Made by a program: the position numbers and the translations under genes
The notes under the pieces: generated by a model
Databases searched by the model: none
What the model was told of the DNA's origin: nothing
The model's input: the letters and a program-made list of their open reading frames with translations, nothing else
Assembly (NCBI GenBank): GCA_949298985.1
Contig: CASFYV010000021.1
Location: 124,001-188,000, forward strand
Direction: 5' to 3'
Origin: an uncultured bacterium
GTDB taxonomy: Bacteria; Cyanobacteriota; Vampirovibrionia; Gastranaerophilales; Gastranaerophilaceae
Length of the DNA stretch: 64,000 bases
Shown: piece by piece, positions 43,912 to 53,017 of the stretch
Numbering within the stretch: position 1 is the stretch's first letter
Layout of the letters: every line of letters begins with the position of its first letter

Positions 43912-44571
43912 TTGGTTAAAAGTATTAACAGTATAAAATCTAATAATATAAAAGATAACAATATTAATAGTAGCAATATTCCATCTTCAAAATCAAATTC
44001 TATTTTTGATGTTAATGGAGATGGAATAATATCCGGATATGAAAAAATGATTCGAGAAAAATCAGAAGTCGAAACAACAAAAAATGGTGTTCGAATAAAA
44101 GTAGATGCTTTGATAATTAATCTTGAAGGGGATATTGATAACTTTAAATTAGATTTGAGTAAGGGTGCCCCTTATGATTATGTTATAACAAATACTAAAA
44201 CAAACACTAAAATACGATTTGATGATGCTTTAATTGGTGATGAACAAATTAAGTATGGAAATTTTTTAATAAAATATGATGAAAAATCTTCTACAGAAGT
44301 AATATCTATAGATAATTATCTAAAAGGTAATGCTCCATTAGATGACGGATTAACAATTAATGTAGGACAAGTAAAAAATTCTGAAATTAATATTAAAGAT
44401 AGTTCTATAAGAAAAATTGATACTACTAATGCCGCAAATGCTGACATAAAGTTGTTTAATTGTACTGGCGATGGAATTTTTCTCTTTAATGGTAAAATTT
44501 CTTGTAATAAAAAAGAAGATATAAAATTATTAGAGAAATGCTCTAATATAAATATAGAGTATAAAAACTGA
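43912..44571 (+). CDS. Protein with EF-hand-like calcium loop (219 aa)
   Basis: Starts at TTG 43912 with GAGG upstream, 14 nt after the peptide gene. An Asn/Ser-rich N-terminus is followed by FDVNGDGIISGYEKM (about residues 33-46), a canonical DxNxDGxIxxxE EF-hand/dockerin-type calcium loop. The rest is beta-rich with repeated NINIKDSSIRKID-type strands, like a small beta-helix or jellyroll. No signal peptide. Possibly an extracellular or structural partner of the upstream peptide; unknown family. Confidence 0.7.
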   Translation: MVKSINSIKSNNIKDNNINSSNIPSSKSNSIFDVNGDGIISGYEKMIREKSEVETTKNGVRIKVDALIINLEGDIDNFKLDLSKGAPYDYVITNTKTNTKIRFDDALIGDEQIKYGNFLIKYDEKSSTEVISIDNYLKGNAPLDDGLTINVGQVKNSEINIKDSSIRKIDTTNAANADIKLFNCTGDGIFLFNGKISCNKKEDIKLLEKCSNINIEYKN

Positions 44572-45010
44572 TTAAAAAATACTGTTTTCTTTATTTAAAT
44601 CAGATATTTTATCAATTGGTGGGTTATTAATCGTAAGAGAACCCATCATTTTTATTATAAACTATTAATTAAAACTTTAAGCCAGAAATTTTTATTCCTA
44701 TTATTTTTTCGTATTTGAAGACCTTTTATTCATTCTCAATATATTATAACAAACTAATAAATAAACTATTAAGAATAAATACATATATCTCCTTCAAAAT
44801 ATCTATTTAAGAACATATATTTTACTCCTATAATAAAAATTTTCTGAATGATTTAAATCTCCTAATATTGCATTTAGTGTTTTGCCTAATTCTTTTATTA
44901 TTATTTTATTTCATTCGATAGCGTAAGATGTTATAATTGTTTCATCTTTACTATTGCGATTGCTTCTTGAATTCACCAATTAGGCATTGTTAATATTTGT
45001 AAAATTTTAT
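44572..45010. other. AT-rich intergenic region
   Basis: No supported gene. Contains the second copy of the 26-bp repeat (44952-44977) and a weak imperfect hairpin (GGTGGGTT about 44617 and AACCCATC about 44639) that may end the 43912 transcript. Confidence 0.55.
44952..44977. repeat. 26-bp direct repeat, copy 2
   Basis: Partner of 43205-43230, one mismatch. Lies 34 nt before an intrinsic terminator. Confidence 0.65.
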
Positions 45011-45046
45011 AAAATATTTGCGTTTTTCTTCGCAAATATTTTTTTT
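45011..45046 (+). terminator. Intrinsic terminator upstream of the exoprotein gene
   Basis: AAAATATTTGCG (45011-45022) pairs with CGCAAATATTTT (45031-45042) around a T-rich loop, followed by more T. A TATAAT at 45063-45068 lies downstream, so the terminator insulates the 45097 gene from upstream transcripts. Confidence 0.8.
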
Positions 45047-45096
45047 ACAAGTTTTATCATGTTATAATATATAAACTAAATTGAAGGGCGTGGTGT

Positions 45097-47079
45097 ATGA
45101 AAAAAAAGAGTATTAAATTTTTATCATTTGTTTTAGCAACAATGTTTGCTTCAATGCCATTATCTTATGCTTCTATTGACACAGGATTAGGAAACGGCCT
45201 TGGCGGAGCTGTTATTGACAATGTACAAGGAGGATTCGTTGGAATTGATAAAGGAAATGGTTCAGCAGATTTGAATTTTAATGGAGATTCTATTGTAAAT
45301 TGGGATTCTCTAAACGTAAACAAAGGAGAAAATCTTAATTTTAATGCTGTAAATGGCTCTAATAATTTAACGATCCTAAACACAGTAAACAATGGAATGT
45401 CAACGATATATGGACAAATTAGTGCAAATAGCGGTATTGGGAAATTAATCATTTCAAACCCTAATGGTATGTTATTTGACGGTTCAACTTTCACAACTGC
45501 TGGAGATGTAATGTTAACAACTCAAGACATGTCAGGTCTTGGAATTAATGATTTATCTCAAGCAAAATTTACACAAATTTATGATAAATCAGGCAATATA
45601 ATTGGAATAAACATACAAAATGGTGCTTTATTTGACATTGGAGGAGAATATAGTATCATAGCTCCTTCAATTAATGCTTCAAATTCTACTATAAATGCAA
45701 ATTCTCTAAAATTAATAACTGCAAATGGGCAAGATTATTTATCTTTGGGAGCAAATGCTCCAACCAACAAACCTGTTGTAAGACTAGAAGCAATGAATAT
45801 TAACGGAGATGTTTATATAGTTTCAGGTCCAGGAGCTGTAAGCACTGTAAATGGTGGTAAAATTAACGGCAATTTAGATATCAAATCAGAAGGAAATGTC
45901 GGATTAAATTACAAAACAGACAGTCAAAAATTAATAGTGACTGGAGATGTTAATGTAATAAGTAACGGCGAAGGCATGTTTATGAGAGATGCTGAAATTG
46001 GCGGTAACTTATCAATGACAAACGGAAAAGGTTTCGTAGATGTCGGAGATATCACAGTAACAGGTAATGCAATTCTAAAAACTACAAATGTTGAAAACGG
46101 TGCTTACAAACACTTTGTTCACGTTATTGGAGATACAGTTATCGGTGGCAATTTAACTATTGATTCTGAAAATAACATTCACATTGGTGGTTATGATTAT
46201 GATGCAGGTAAATTGGCGGATGGTAGTTTAACAGTTGGCGGCACAATTGATGCATACGCAAACAATGGAACAATAGCTGTTACAATAGATACAACTGCTG
46301 ATTCAATAAAATTAAAATCTGAAAATTTAAATATAATTACAGACGGAAAAGCACTTTTGAAAGCTAATAATTATGATTTTAGTGCAAAAGGATACATTGG
46401 AGGTCTTCAAACAACTAAAAATTCTACAGTAGATGAACAAATCATCTGTACTATGGAAGATTATAAATTATTAAATAATCCAAGCAGTCATACAAATATG
46501 AATATTGCAGGAGGTGAAATTACAAATATTTCAACAGATGCGTATGCATATATAGAATCAGCTGGCGATTTAAAAGTTACAGGCGCAAATGCAAATAAAG
46601 TTTACTTAACCGCTCCTGACAAAACAATTGAAATCACAGGTGATAAAGTTCACGCTGATACTATTACAATTGGCAATAAAACTGAAAATTTAAAAGTTGA
46701 TTTCCCTTCAAGAGATTACAATTTAAAATACACAAATATTCGTGATGCAAAAGAAGTTACAATAAATGGTGACCAAGAAATCACATATGAATTAACAAAT
46801 GGTGAAAATGGATACAATATTAGCGACAACCGTCAAGATGATACTACATACTTATATGGTCCTAGTGATGAAAATCCAACAGAACCACCTATATTACCAG
46901 ATGGTGATGATAGTATGAAAGTTTTAAGAAGTTATGAAAAACAAACTGTAAATATGTCTCAAGTTTATACTCCAGTTGCTTATGCTGCAGACTTAGACGA
47001 TGACCATATTGATAGAGGCGTTAGAAAAAATGTTGACGGATCTGTAACTGTTGTTAAAGCTTTCCCTATGGTAAATTAA
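45097..47079 (+). CDS. Two-partner-secretion exoprotein (filamentous haemagglutinin N-domain)
   Basis: Signal peptide MKKKSIKFLSFVLATMFASMPLSYA, then a TPS domain (about residues 26-160) with the diagnostic LNFNAVNGSNNLTILNTV and ISNPNGMLFDGS. A beta-helix-like region with repeated NGDVYI/GNLDI/GNAIL rungs follows to about 560, then a Pro/Asp-rich tail. Such proteins pass the outer membrane through a TpsB partner, and act as adhesins or toxins. No tpsB is in the window. 660 residues, short for the family and without a large toxin tail. Confidence 0.87.
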   Translation: MKKKSIKFLSFVLATMFASMPLSYASIDTGLGNGLGGAVIDNVQGGFVGIDKGNGSADLNFNGDSIVNWDSLNVNKGENLNFNAVNGSNNLTILNTVNNGMSTIYGQISANSGIGKLIISNPNGMLFDGSTFTTAGDVMLTTQDMSGLGINDLSQAKFTQIYDKSGNIIGINIQNGALFDIGGEYSIIAPSINASNSTINANSLKLITANGQDYLSLGANAPTNKPVVRLEAMNINGDVYIVSGPGAVSTVNGGKINGNLDIKSEGNVGLNYKTDSQKLIVTGDVNVISNGEGMFMRDAEIGGNLSMTNGKGFVDVGDITVTGNAILKTTNVENGAYKHFVHVIGDTVIGGNLTIDSENNIHIGGYDYDAGKLADGSLTVGGTIDAYANNGTIAVTIDTTADSIKLKSENLNIITDGKALLKANNYDFSAKGYIGGLQTTKNSTVDEQIICTMEDYKLLNNPSSHTNMNIAGGEITNISTDAYAYIESAGDLKVTGANANKVYLTAPDKTIEITGDKVHADTITIGNKTENLKVDFPSRDYNLKYTNIRDAKEVTINGDQEITYELTNGENGYNISDNRQDDTTYLYGPSDENPTEPPILPDGDDSMKVLRSYEKQTVNMSQVYTPVAYAADLDDDHIDRGVRKNVDGSVTVVKAFPMVN

Positions 47080-47100
47080 TCAACATATTATATTAATAAA

Positions 47101-47141
47101 AAAAAGAACAATATCTTTGGTTTTGATATTGTTCTTTTTTT
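47101..47141. terminator. Bidirectional intrinsic terminator
   Basis: AAAAAGAACAATATC (47101-47115) pairs with GATATTGTTCTTTTT (47125-47139), 15 bp, loop TTTGGTTTT. Separates the exoprotein gene from convergent queA. Confidence 0.88.
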
Positions 47142-47159
47142 ATTCAAAAATTAAAAACA

Positions 47160-48203
47160 TTAATTTATAAACATGCAATCGCCATAACTATAAAAACGAT
47201 ATTTTTCTTTAATAGCTTCATCATATGCTTCAAATATAAAATCTTTTCCTGCTAAAGCACTTACAAGCATCAATAATGTTGATTTTGGAAGATGAAAATT
47301 TGTAATCAATTTATCAACAACTTTAAATTCATATGGTGGATAAATAAAAAGTTCTGAAGCTGACCTACAAGCTTTTATTTCTCCAAATTGTTGGAACGCT
47401 GTCTCAAGAGTTCTTACTGTAGTTGTACCTACTGCTATTAACTTTTTCCCTTCTGACTTTGCTTTATTTATTAAATTAGCAGTTTCTTCGCTAATTTCAA
47501 AAGCTTCAGAATCCATTTTATGCTCCAAAACGTTTTCACATTTTACAGGTCTAAATGTTCCTATTCCCACATTTAAAGTTACATATCCAATTTGAACACC
47601 TTTATTTTTTAATTTTTCTAAAATCTCTTGAGTAAAATGTAATCCCGCGGTAGGAGCTGCAACAGAACCTTCGTCTTTTGCATAGACTGTCTGATATCTT
47701 TCAAAGTCTAATTTTTTCAACTCTTCATTAGACATTTTTCTTTCAATATACGGTGGAAGTGGAATATTTCCTACTCTATGCAAGATTTCAAAAATATCAC
47801 CTTCATAAATCATTTTAACAAGCCATTTTCCATCATCTGGTAAAGACTCTAAAACTTCACAAGATAGCTCATCCGAAATTTTAACAACAGTTCCAACTTT
47901 TACTCTTTTAGAAGGTTTTATTAAAACTTCCCAATTATGATTATCTCTCTCTTTTAATAAAAATACCTCAATTTTTGCTCCGGTATCTTTATATCCATAT
48001 AATCTTGCAGGGATAACTTTTGTATTATTCAATATCAAAATACAATTATCATCAATCAAATCTACAATGTCATAAAAGTGTTTATGCAAAATTTTATGTT
48101 CACGAGGGTTAAGTACAAGCATTTTTGAATTTTCACGTTTATCGCTTGGTCTTTGAGCTATTAATTCTTCCGGCAATTGATAATCAAATTCTGATAATAA
48201 CAT
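47160..48203 (-). CDS. queA: S-adenosylmethionine:tRNA ribosyltransferase-isomerase QueA
   Basis: Transfers the ribosyl part of SAM to preQ1-modified tRNA, giving epoxyqueuosine. The family signatures DYQLPEELIAQRPSDKRENS, EGSVAAPTAGLHFT, VTLNVGIGTFRPV and ITNFHLPKSTLLMLV are all present. 347 residues, full length. QueH at 16873 performs the next step. Confidence 0.97.
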   Translation of the reverse strand: MLLSEFDYQLPEELIAQRPSDKRENSKMLVLNPREHKILHKHFYDIVDLIDDNCILILNNTKVIPARLYGYKDTGAKIEVFLLKERDNHNWEVLIKPSKRVKVGTVVKISDELSCEVLESLPDDGKWLVKMIYEGDIFEILHRVGNIPLPPYIERKMSNEELKKLDFERYQTVYAKDEGSVAAPTAGLHFTQEILEKLKNKGVQIGYVTLNVGIGTFRPVKCENVLEHKMDSEAFEISEETANLINKAKSEGKKLIAVGTTTVRTLETAFQQFGEIKACRSASELFIYPPYEFKVVDKLITNFHLPKSTLLMLVSALAGKDFIFEAYDEAIKEKYRFYSYGDCMFIN

Positions 48204-48289
48204 TTTTAAATCCTTTTTTTACTATCCTAACATAAACTAAATACTTATGTTTATCATTTCTAGCTATTATAAATTTAAAATTTAAAATA

Positions 48290-48502
48290 TTAATTAGATT
48301 TTTTATTTATTTCAATTTCATATCCTAAAAGGTCTGCAATAGTTTTTACCTCATCATATCTAAAAGAACTCAAAGAAATTTTATGTAATAAACTTTGTTG
48401 AGTATAATGTTTACCTGTTTTTTCTACTAATAATTGTGCAAGAGCTTTTGCAGTAAGTCGTTCTCTCATCATCATTATTTTTACCTGTTCTTTAGAATTC
48501 AT
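48290..48502 (-). CDS. Small HTH-like protein (70 aa)
   Basis: A 70-residue protein with an Xre-like helix-turn-helix pattern: MRERLTAKALAQLLVEKTGK, then a turn, QQSLLHKISLSSFRYDEVKTIADLLGYEI. The last part matches the final helices of lambda-repressor-like domains. Likely a minimal DNA-binding regulator. AAGGAG upstream on the minus strand. Similar one-domain HTH proteins are common in Firmicutes and phages; its target is unknown. Confidence 0.72.
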   Translation of the reverse strand: MNSKEQVKIMMMRERLTAKALAQLLVEKTGKHYTQQSLLHKISLSSFRYDEVKTIADLLGYEIEINKKSN

Positions 48503-48558
48503 ATTAACTCCTTATTTTAAATAATTATACCTTAACAAAAATACATTCAACAATTAAT

Positions 48559-48596
48559 AAAAGAACTCCCAATAAAAACTTATTGGGAGTTCTTTT
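48559..48596. terminator. Bidirectional intrinsic terminator
   Basis: 17-bp perfect stem, AAAAGAACTCCCAATAA (48559-48575) with TTATTGGGAGTTCTTTT (48580-48596). It follows yidC on the minus strand. Confidence 0.9.
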
Positions 48597-48610
48597 ATAC
48601 TATTTAAAAG

Positions 48611-49693
48611 TTATTTTTCTTGAATTTTTTTAGCATTTGCTAAATCAATATCATCAACTTTATTAGCTTTCTTTTCATCCTCTGCTTCTAGCTGTTTATT
48701 AATAATAACAGTTTGAATTACTTGGAAAATATTACTTGAAATCAAGTATAATAAAACACCGGCAGGAATTGGAATAATTATGAATGTGAAAGTAAGCATA
48801 ATAGGCATAAACGTATTCATAGATTTTTGCATAGCCTTTTGAGCTTCATCCTGTTCAGCATTTTTATTCATTGCCATCATTGCTTTTTGTGAGAACACCA
48901 TCGTTACTGCAAACAATGCAATTAGCAACAATACATCATAATGAAAAGCTGTTTTTACTTCTATTGTAGGAATAGAACTAATCAAAATTCCATCTTTTCT
49001 TACAAAAGTCATTTTTTCTGTTTCTTTTGTCTGAACATCTGTTACATTGATTTCAGCTTTTTCAATTTGATCTAATTGACTAAATTTTAAATTTAAACTA
49101 TCTAAACTAACTTTAAAATCAGCAGTTTCGCCAGGAATTAAATCGCCTTGAACTTCTACAGCTTTTGTAGGTTTTTCTATTTTTACATTATCAAGAGGCT
49201 CATCAACACCTTTTAAATATACTTTTGCAGTCTTACCTGCCATAAATGTATCATATTTTGATACTCCTAAAGTTCCATTTTGAGAAATTCCCGCAGATGT
49301 TTTTAAAGTAGCATCCAATCTTTTTATAAATAAAAATGGTGAATCACCTGCTATTTGAATAAATTGCGGACTCATCAATGTTGAATACAACAAAATAAAT
49401 ATCGGCATTTGTATAAGAAGCGGAAAACATCCAGCCATAGGGTTAAATTTATGCTCTTTATAAAATTCCATCATTTTTTGTTGCATAACCTGAGGGTTAC
49501 TTTTGTATCTTTCTTGAATAGCTTTCATTTTTGGTTGCAACAATTGCATTGTTCTCATTGAACGTTGTTGTGAAAGCCCTAGTGGCCACATTGCAGCTCT
49601 TACAATTATTGTTAGTAAAATAATTCCTAATCCGTAACTTCCTGCAAAAGAAAGCATTTTTAAAACTTTAATGGTTAGTGTAGTAAAATCCAT
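48611..49693 (-). CDS. yidC: Membrane protein insertase YidC
   Basis: Inserts membrane proteins with or without SecYEG. Begins LSFAGSYGLGIILLTIIVRAAMWPLGLSQQ-type first core helix with the essential Arg (VRAAMWPL), a cytoplasmic hairpin (QERYKSNPQVMQQKMMEFYKEH), GCFPLLIQMPIFILLYSTL, a periplasmic insert of about 120 residues (130-250), and the last helices ending in a Lys-rich tail. 360 residues. The large periplasmic domain after the third rather than the first helix is unusual for Gram-negative YidC. Not linked to rnpA-rpmH here. Confidence 0.93.
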   Translation of the reverse strand: MDFTTLTIKVLKMLSFAGSYGLGIILLTIIVRAAMWPLGLSQQRSMRTMQLLQPKMKAIQERYKSNPQVMQQKMMEFYKEHKFNPMAGCFPLLIQMPIFILLYSTLMSPQFIQIAGDSPFLFIKRLDATLKTSAGISQNGTLGVSKYDTFMAGKTAKVYLKGVDEPLDNVKIEKPTKAVEVQGDLIPGETADFKVSLDSLNLKFSQLDQIEKAEINVTDVQTKETEKMTFVRKDGILISSIPTIEVKTAFHYDVLLLIALFAVTMVFSQKAMMAMNKNAEQDEAQKAMQKSMNTFMPIMLTFTFIIIPIPAGVLLYLISSNIFQVIQTVIINKQLEAEDEKKANKVDDIDLANAKKIQEK

Positions 49694-49810
49694 ATTCTCT
49701 TCCCTAAATTATCTAGTACTATTATAAAGTGTACAAATGTACACTTCTCAAAATACTTTAAATATACCCCATAGTCAATATTAACAAAGGTATTATAAAC
49801 ATTTCTTTAC

Positions 49811-49845
49811 TTTTATAAAAAAAGAAAACCGAGCTTTCGCTCGGT
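49811..49845 (-). terminator. Intrinsic terminator upstream of yidC
   Basis: On the minus strand ACCGAGC, GNRA loop GAAA, GCTCGGT (49828-49845) followed by TTTTCTTTTTTT. It ends the GH13 transcript. Confidence 0.88.
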
Positions 49846-49949
49846 GAATCCCTATATTACTTAATCGTAGTTTACTTAATCGTAAATTATACTCCTAGGG
49901 GCAAATATAATTTTCTGTTGAAACTTATATTTCCCGTTTTTTATAAAAA

Positions 49950-52226
49950 CTATTTAATTACTGTAAAGAATTTAAATTCTCCTGGCATCAATTTCCCAAA
50001 AGAAAGGGAATTAGTTGCAGCTACAAATTTTTCTTCAATGTAGTCAACCCCATCAAATCTAAATTCAGAAACAATTGAATAATCGCAAGAAAGTTCAATT
50101 GTTTTATCAAATACTTCTCTTCCTTCAACAATTTCTGACCAAGAATTTCCATTTTCTTCCTTCAAGATTTTTTCGGTTGGGGAATGGAAATTAGCAACTA
50201 CCAAGATAGAATTTTTCAAACCTTCTTTTTGAATTTGCCATACTACAAAGCCATCATCATCTTGTCTGATTATATGAGCTTCACCATCTGTTATAACAGG
50301 AGAATTCTTAACAAATCTATCTAATGCATCAAATTTAGAGAAGAAATCATAATCTTTTTCTCTTTTCATTGAAACTTCGTTTCCGATTACGTATTCCATA
50401 CCACCATTTGTAAATGATTCATCTCCATCAATATACATAACCGGTCTTTGAGCGTGACGGCCTCCTGGAAGGAATTTATATTTAAACCATTTAAATAATG
50501 CACCTTGTTGTCCTAATTGTGCAGGATATCTGTCAATTGCTTCAAATTCACCATCTTGGTTATTGTATGATTTCAAAATTGATAGTGGAGTAGATTTTTT
50601 TACAGATACGTTATAATTTGAAAGATTTAAATTATCTTCTGCAATCGCTTCTGGAGTTTTGTAGCTTTGTGAAACAATATCATTTCCCCACAATAAATCA
50701 AAGTTCATATCTTGGTGATATTCTTTGAAATAATTGTCCCATAGCATGTATTCAGCTAACGTTGCAAAATATGGAACTTTTTCTTTCATTGCAGTATTTA
50801 ACATTCCAAGAACTTTTCTTGGAGCTCTATAACTTATAGGTGTTCCATCTTCCTCTGAAACTCTATCTACAATATGATCAATATGATCTACTCTAAAGCC
50901 ATCAAAATTATATTCCTCTTGTAAATTCTTCATATAATCAATGAAAAATTTAACAACATCATTGTTATATTTACCATTTTCAAGACATACAAAATAATAT
51001 GGGGTTTGACAATCTAAATTAGCATACTTAGAAACATCAATTCCATCGTATTTGTAATGTTTAAATGTTGGATAAGAAGCTCCTTCGCTCATCTTATCAA
51101 AAACAGGAACACCTGCAGAACACCAAGCCCCACCCGGAGCTGGCCACATTCCTTCCGTAATCAAACCTTGAATTATTTCGTTTTGGTTGAAAATATCTTT
51201 TTCAGACATTTTTTTACCACGATTATTTTTTGCAAATTTATTAATCAAAGTACGAGCTTTTTTATGTAATTTATCTTGAATACTTTTTTCTAACATTGAA
51301 TTTGATAAGAAGATTTTTGTCTGTTTCAGTTTTTCATTAATTTCATCAAAAATTTTCTTATAGTGTTCAGTTAAATCACCATAGCTTTCGCCTTTAATAT
51401 CTTTTTTGTAAATATTGCTTACAATTTCTAAATCTTCTTTTGAATATTTTTCAGAAAGTTCTGATACAACTTTATCTACATTCTTTAAAAGTTCTTCAAT
51501 AATAGCATTAATATCAAACCATCTTGCACAATCAGGATTTGTTAAAACTATTTTAGAAAAACGACCTGTTTGCGGAAGTATATCATAAATTACAGGATGA
51601 CCAGCTAATTGAGTTAATTGAATAAACATTTTAACTTGTTCATCAGCATTCAAACCTGTTTTATCTTTTATAACACTATCTTCTAAATTTGGACTTACAC
51701 AACTAGCAGTTGGTAAATAAGCACACCCAAATTCTCTAGGATGAAATGGAATTAGATACATTGTTGTAGAAAATATGTTGTTTTCTAAATTCCCGCTTGG
51801 AAGAATTAATAATTGTCTCATCCAATCCATAAATTTTCCACAGTCTTTGGAATTATTTCCATTTCCTAAACCTGCTAAATTTGTAAGCTTTATATTATGA
51901 CCTTCTTTTTGTAACCAAGAAGAATCTTTTACATTGTTTCTTGCAAGAACACTTGCTTTTGTAAAATTAAAACTTCCATCTTTAAATACGCCATTCAATT
52001 CCCATTTTGTCTCTAAAGCATAAAGAACTTCTGCATTTGTTAATTCTTCTAAAGCCTTAACTTGTGGATAAGGAAGATACCCGTATTTTTGAACTGTTGA
52101 TTTTAAATATTCTTTTCTTTCTTCTGAAATATTTTTATCTGGATATAAATTTTTTAACTTAGAATAAAAATTGTTTAAATTATCACAAGAGCTTGTAGTC
52201 TCTTTTTTAAACAAAAAATCTAACAT
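49950..52226 (-). CDS. GH13 (alpha-amylase family) glycoside hydrolase
   Basis: Cytoplasmic alpha-glucan enzyme, 758 residues, no signal peptide. The nucleophile Asp is in FDGFRVDHIDHI and the acid/base Glu in ATLAEYMLWD, both conserved GH13 regions; the third catalytic Asp was not located with certainty. The N-terminal half (about residues 1-350) contains a long helical insertion (about 255-340) that breaks the usual barrel, so it may be a subfamily of its own. Ribosome binding site AAGGAGAG. Likely acts in glycogen or maltodextrin metabolism; the exact reaction is unknown. Confidence 0.82.
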   Translation of the reverse strand: MLDFLFKKETTSSCDNLNNFYSKLKNLYPDKNISEERKEYLKSTVQKYGYLPYPQVKALEELTNAEVLYALETKWELNGVFKDGSFNFTKASVLARNNVKDSSWLQKEGHNIKLTNLAGLGNGNNSKDCGKFMDWMRQLLILPSGNLENNIFSTTMYLIPFHPREFGCAYLPTASCVSPNLEDSVIKDKTGLNADEQVKMFIQLTQLAGHPVIYDILPQTGRFSKIVLTNPDCARWFDINAIIEELLKNVDKVVSELSEKYSKEDLEIVSNIYKKDIKGESYGDLTEHYKKIFDEINEKLKQTKIFLSNSMLEKSIQDKLHKKARTLINKFAKNNRGKKMSEKDIFNQNEIIQGLITEGMWPAPGGAWCSAGVPVFDKMSEGASYPTFKHYKYDGIDVSKYANLDCQTPYYFVCLENGKYNNDVVKFFIDYMKNLQEEYNFDGFRVDHIDHIVDRVSEEDGTPISYRAPRKVLGMLNTAMKEKVPYFATLAEYMLWDNYFKEYHQDMNFDLLWGNDIVSQSYKTPEAIAEDNLNLSNYNVSVKKSTPLSILKSYNNQDGEFEAIDRYPAQLGQQGALFKWFKYKFLPGGRHAQRPVMYIDGDESFTNGGMEYVIGNEVSMKREKDYDFFSKFDALDRFVKNSPVITDGEAHIIRQDDDGFVVWQIQKEGLKNSILVVANFHSPTEKILKEENGNSWSEIVEGREVFDKTIELSCDYSIVSEFRFDGVDYIEEKFVAATNSLSFGKLMPGEFKFFTVIK

Positions 52227-52361
52227 AGGGTACTCTCCTTTATATAATATTTGTGATTAATCGGATTTGTATAAAAATCATATCACGCATATATATTTTT
52301 TACAAATGATTGTAAAGTTATATTAATAAAAATAACAAATTTTATTTTTAGAAGTTTTATC

Positions 52362-53012
52362 GTGAATATGATAAGTTTTAGAAGTAGAAATGAACATATA
52401 AGAATGGCGGATATAATAACAAGAAAAGCTCATTCTCAATACCCACATATTTCTGTAAGTAGAAATCATTATTTAATAAATAAATCTGAGGCGAATAGAT
52501 TTTTTTGGGAAAATATGGATATGAGGGATTCTTTAAAATTAGCTTCTCATCGTATGAATATAGAAATGGATGAAAAAAATTCATATAAACATATAATAAA
52601 TTGTTTACAAAATAAATTGGGAAATTGTTCTGAAGAATCCAAACTGGCAGAATTAATTGCAAAAATTAATGGACAAAAAAATATTTATGTCGGAAAAATT
52701 TTTGCAGGAAAAGGTTTTGAAAAACATGAAGTTGCTTTTATTACTAATACGAAAATTGAGCCAAATAAGAAATATTCTTTTAAAAGTAAAGAAGCTCTAG
52801 TAATTGATCCTTGGCTTGGTGTGACGGAATATGCCGGAAATTATTTTAAATTAATAAAAACAAACTTTGGAAATTTATTAGGAATAAGAGGGAATTCAAA
52901 ACCAAAAATTCAAGCGGATTTTTCTGGAAAATTATCAACTAGAAAAATAAATGAATTAAAAAATAAGTATCCAGAATTAATGATAAAAGATTATAAAAAA
53001 ATTGTTTTATAA
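52362..53012 (+). CDS. Putative Cys-His-Asp enzyme (protease/transglutaminase-like fold, 216 aa)
   Basis: Unrecognised protein with the pattern LGNCSEES (Cys89), FEKHEVAF (His122), LVIDPWLG (Asp149), which matches the Cys-His-Asp order and context (GNC-E, H-v, vDPW) of papain-like/transglutaminase-fold cysteine enzymes, including secreted effectors. N-terminus MNMISFRSRNEH is short and may carry a variant of the F-x-G/A motif. Start is GTG 52362 or ATG 52368, neither with a good ribosome binding site. Followed after 5 nt by a radical-SAM gene. Confidence 0.6.
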   Translation: MNMISFRSRNEHIRMADIITRKAHSQYPHISVSRNHYLINKSEANRFFWENMDMRDSLKLASHRMNIEMDEKNSYKHIINCLQNKLGNCSEESKLAELIAKINGQKNIYVGKIFAGKGFEKHEVAFITNTKIEPNKKYSFKSKEALVIDPWLGVTEYAGNYFKLIKTNFGNLLGIRGNSKPKIQADFSGKLSTRKINELKNKYPELMIKDYKKIVL

Positions 53013-53017
53013 AACTT

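Noticed and set aside
43734-43976. Minus-strand ORF opposite the 57-residue peptide gene
   Set aside because: Composition is low-complexity (Leu/His-rich), there is no ribosome binding site, and the plus-strand gene has a strong one.
44617-44650. Terminator after the 43912 gene
   Set aside because: The stem has one G-T pair and a 14-nt loop; too weak to list as a terminator on its own.
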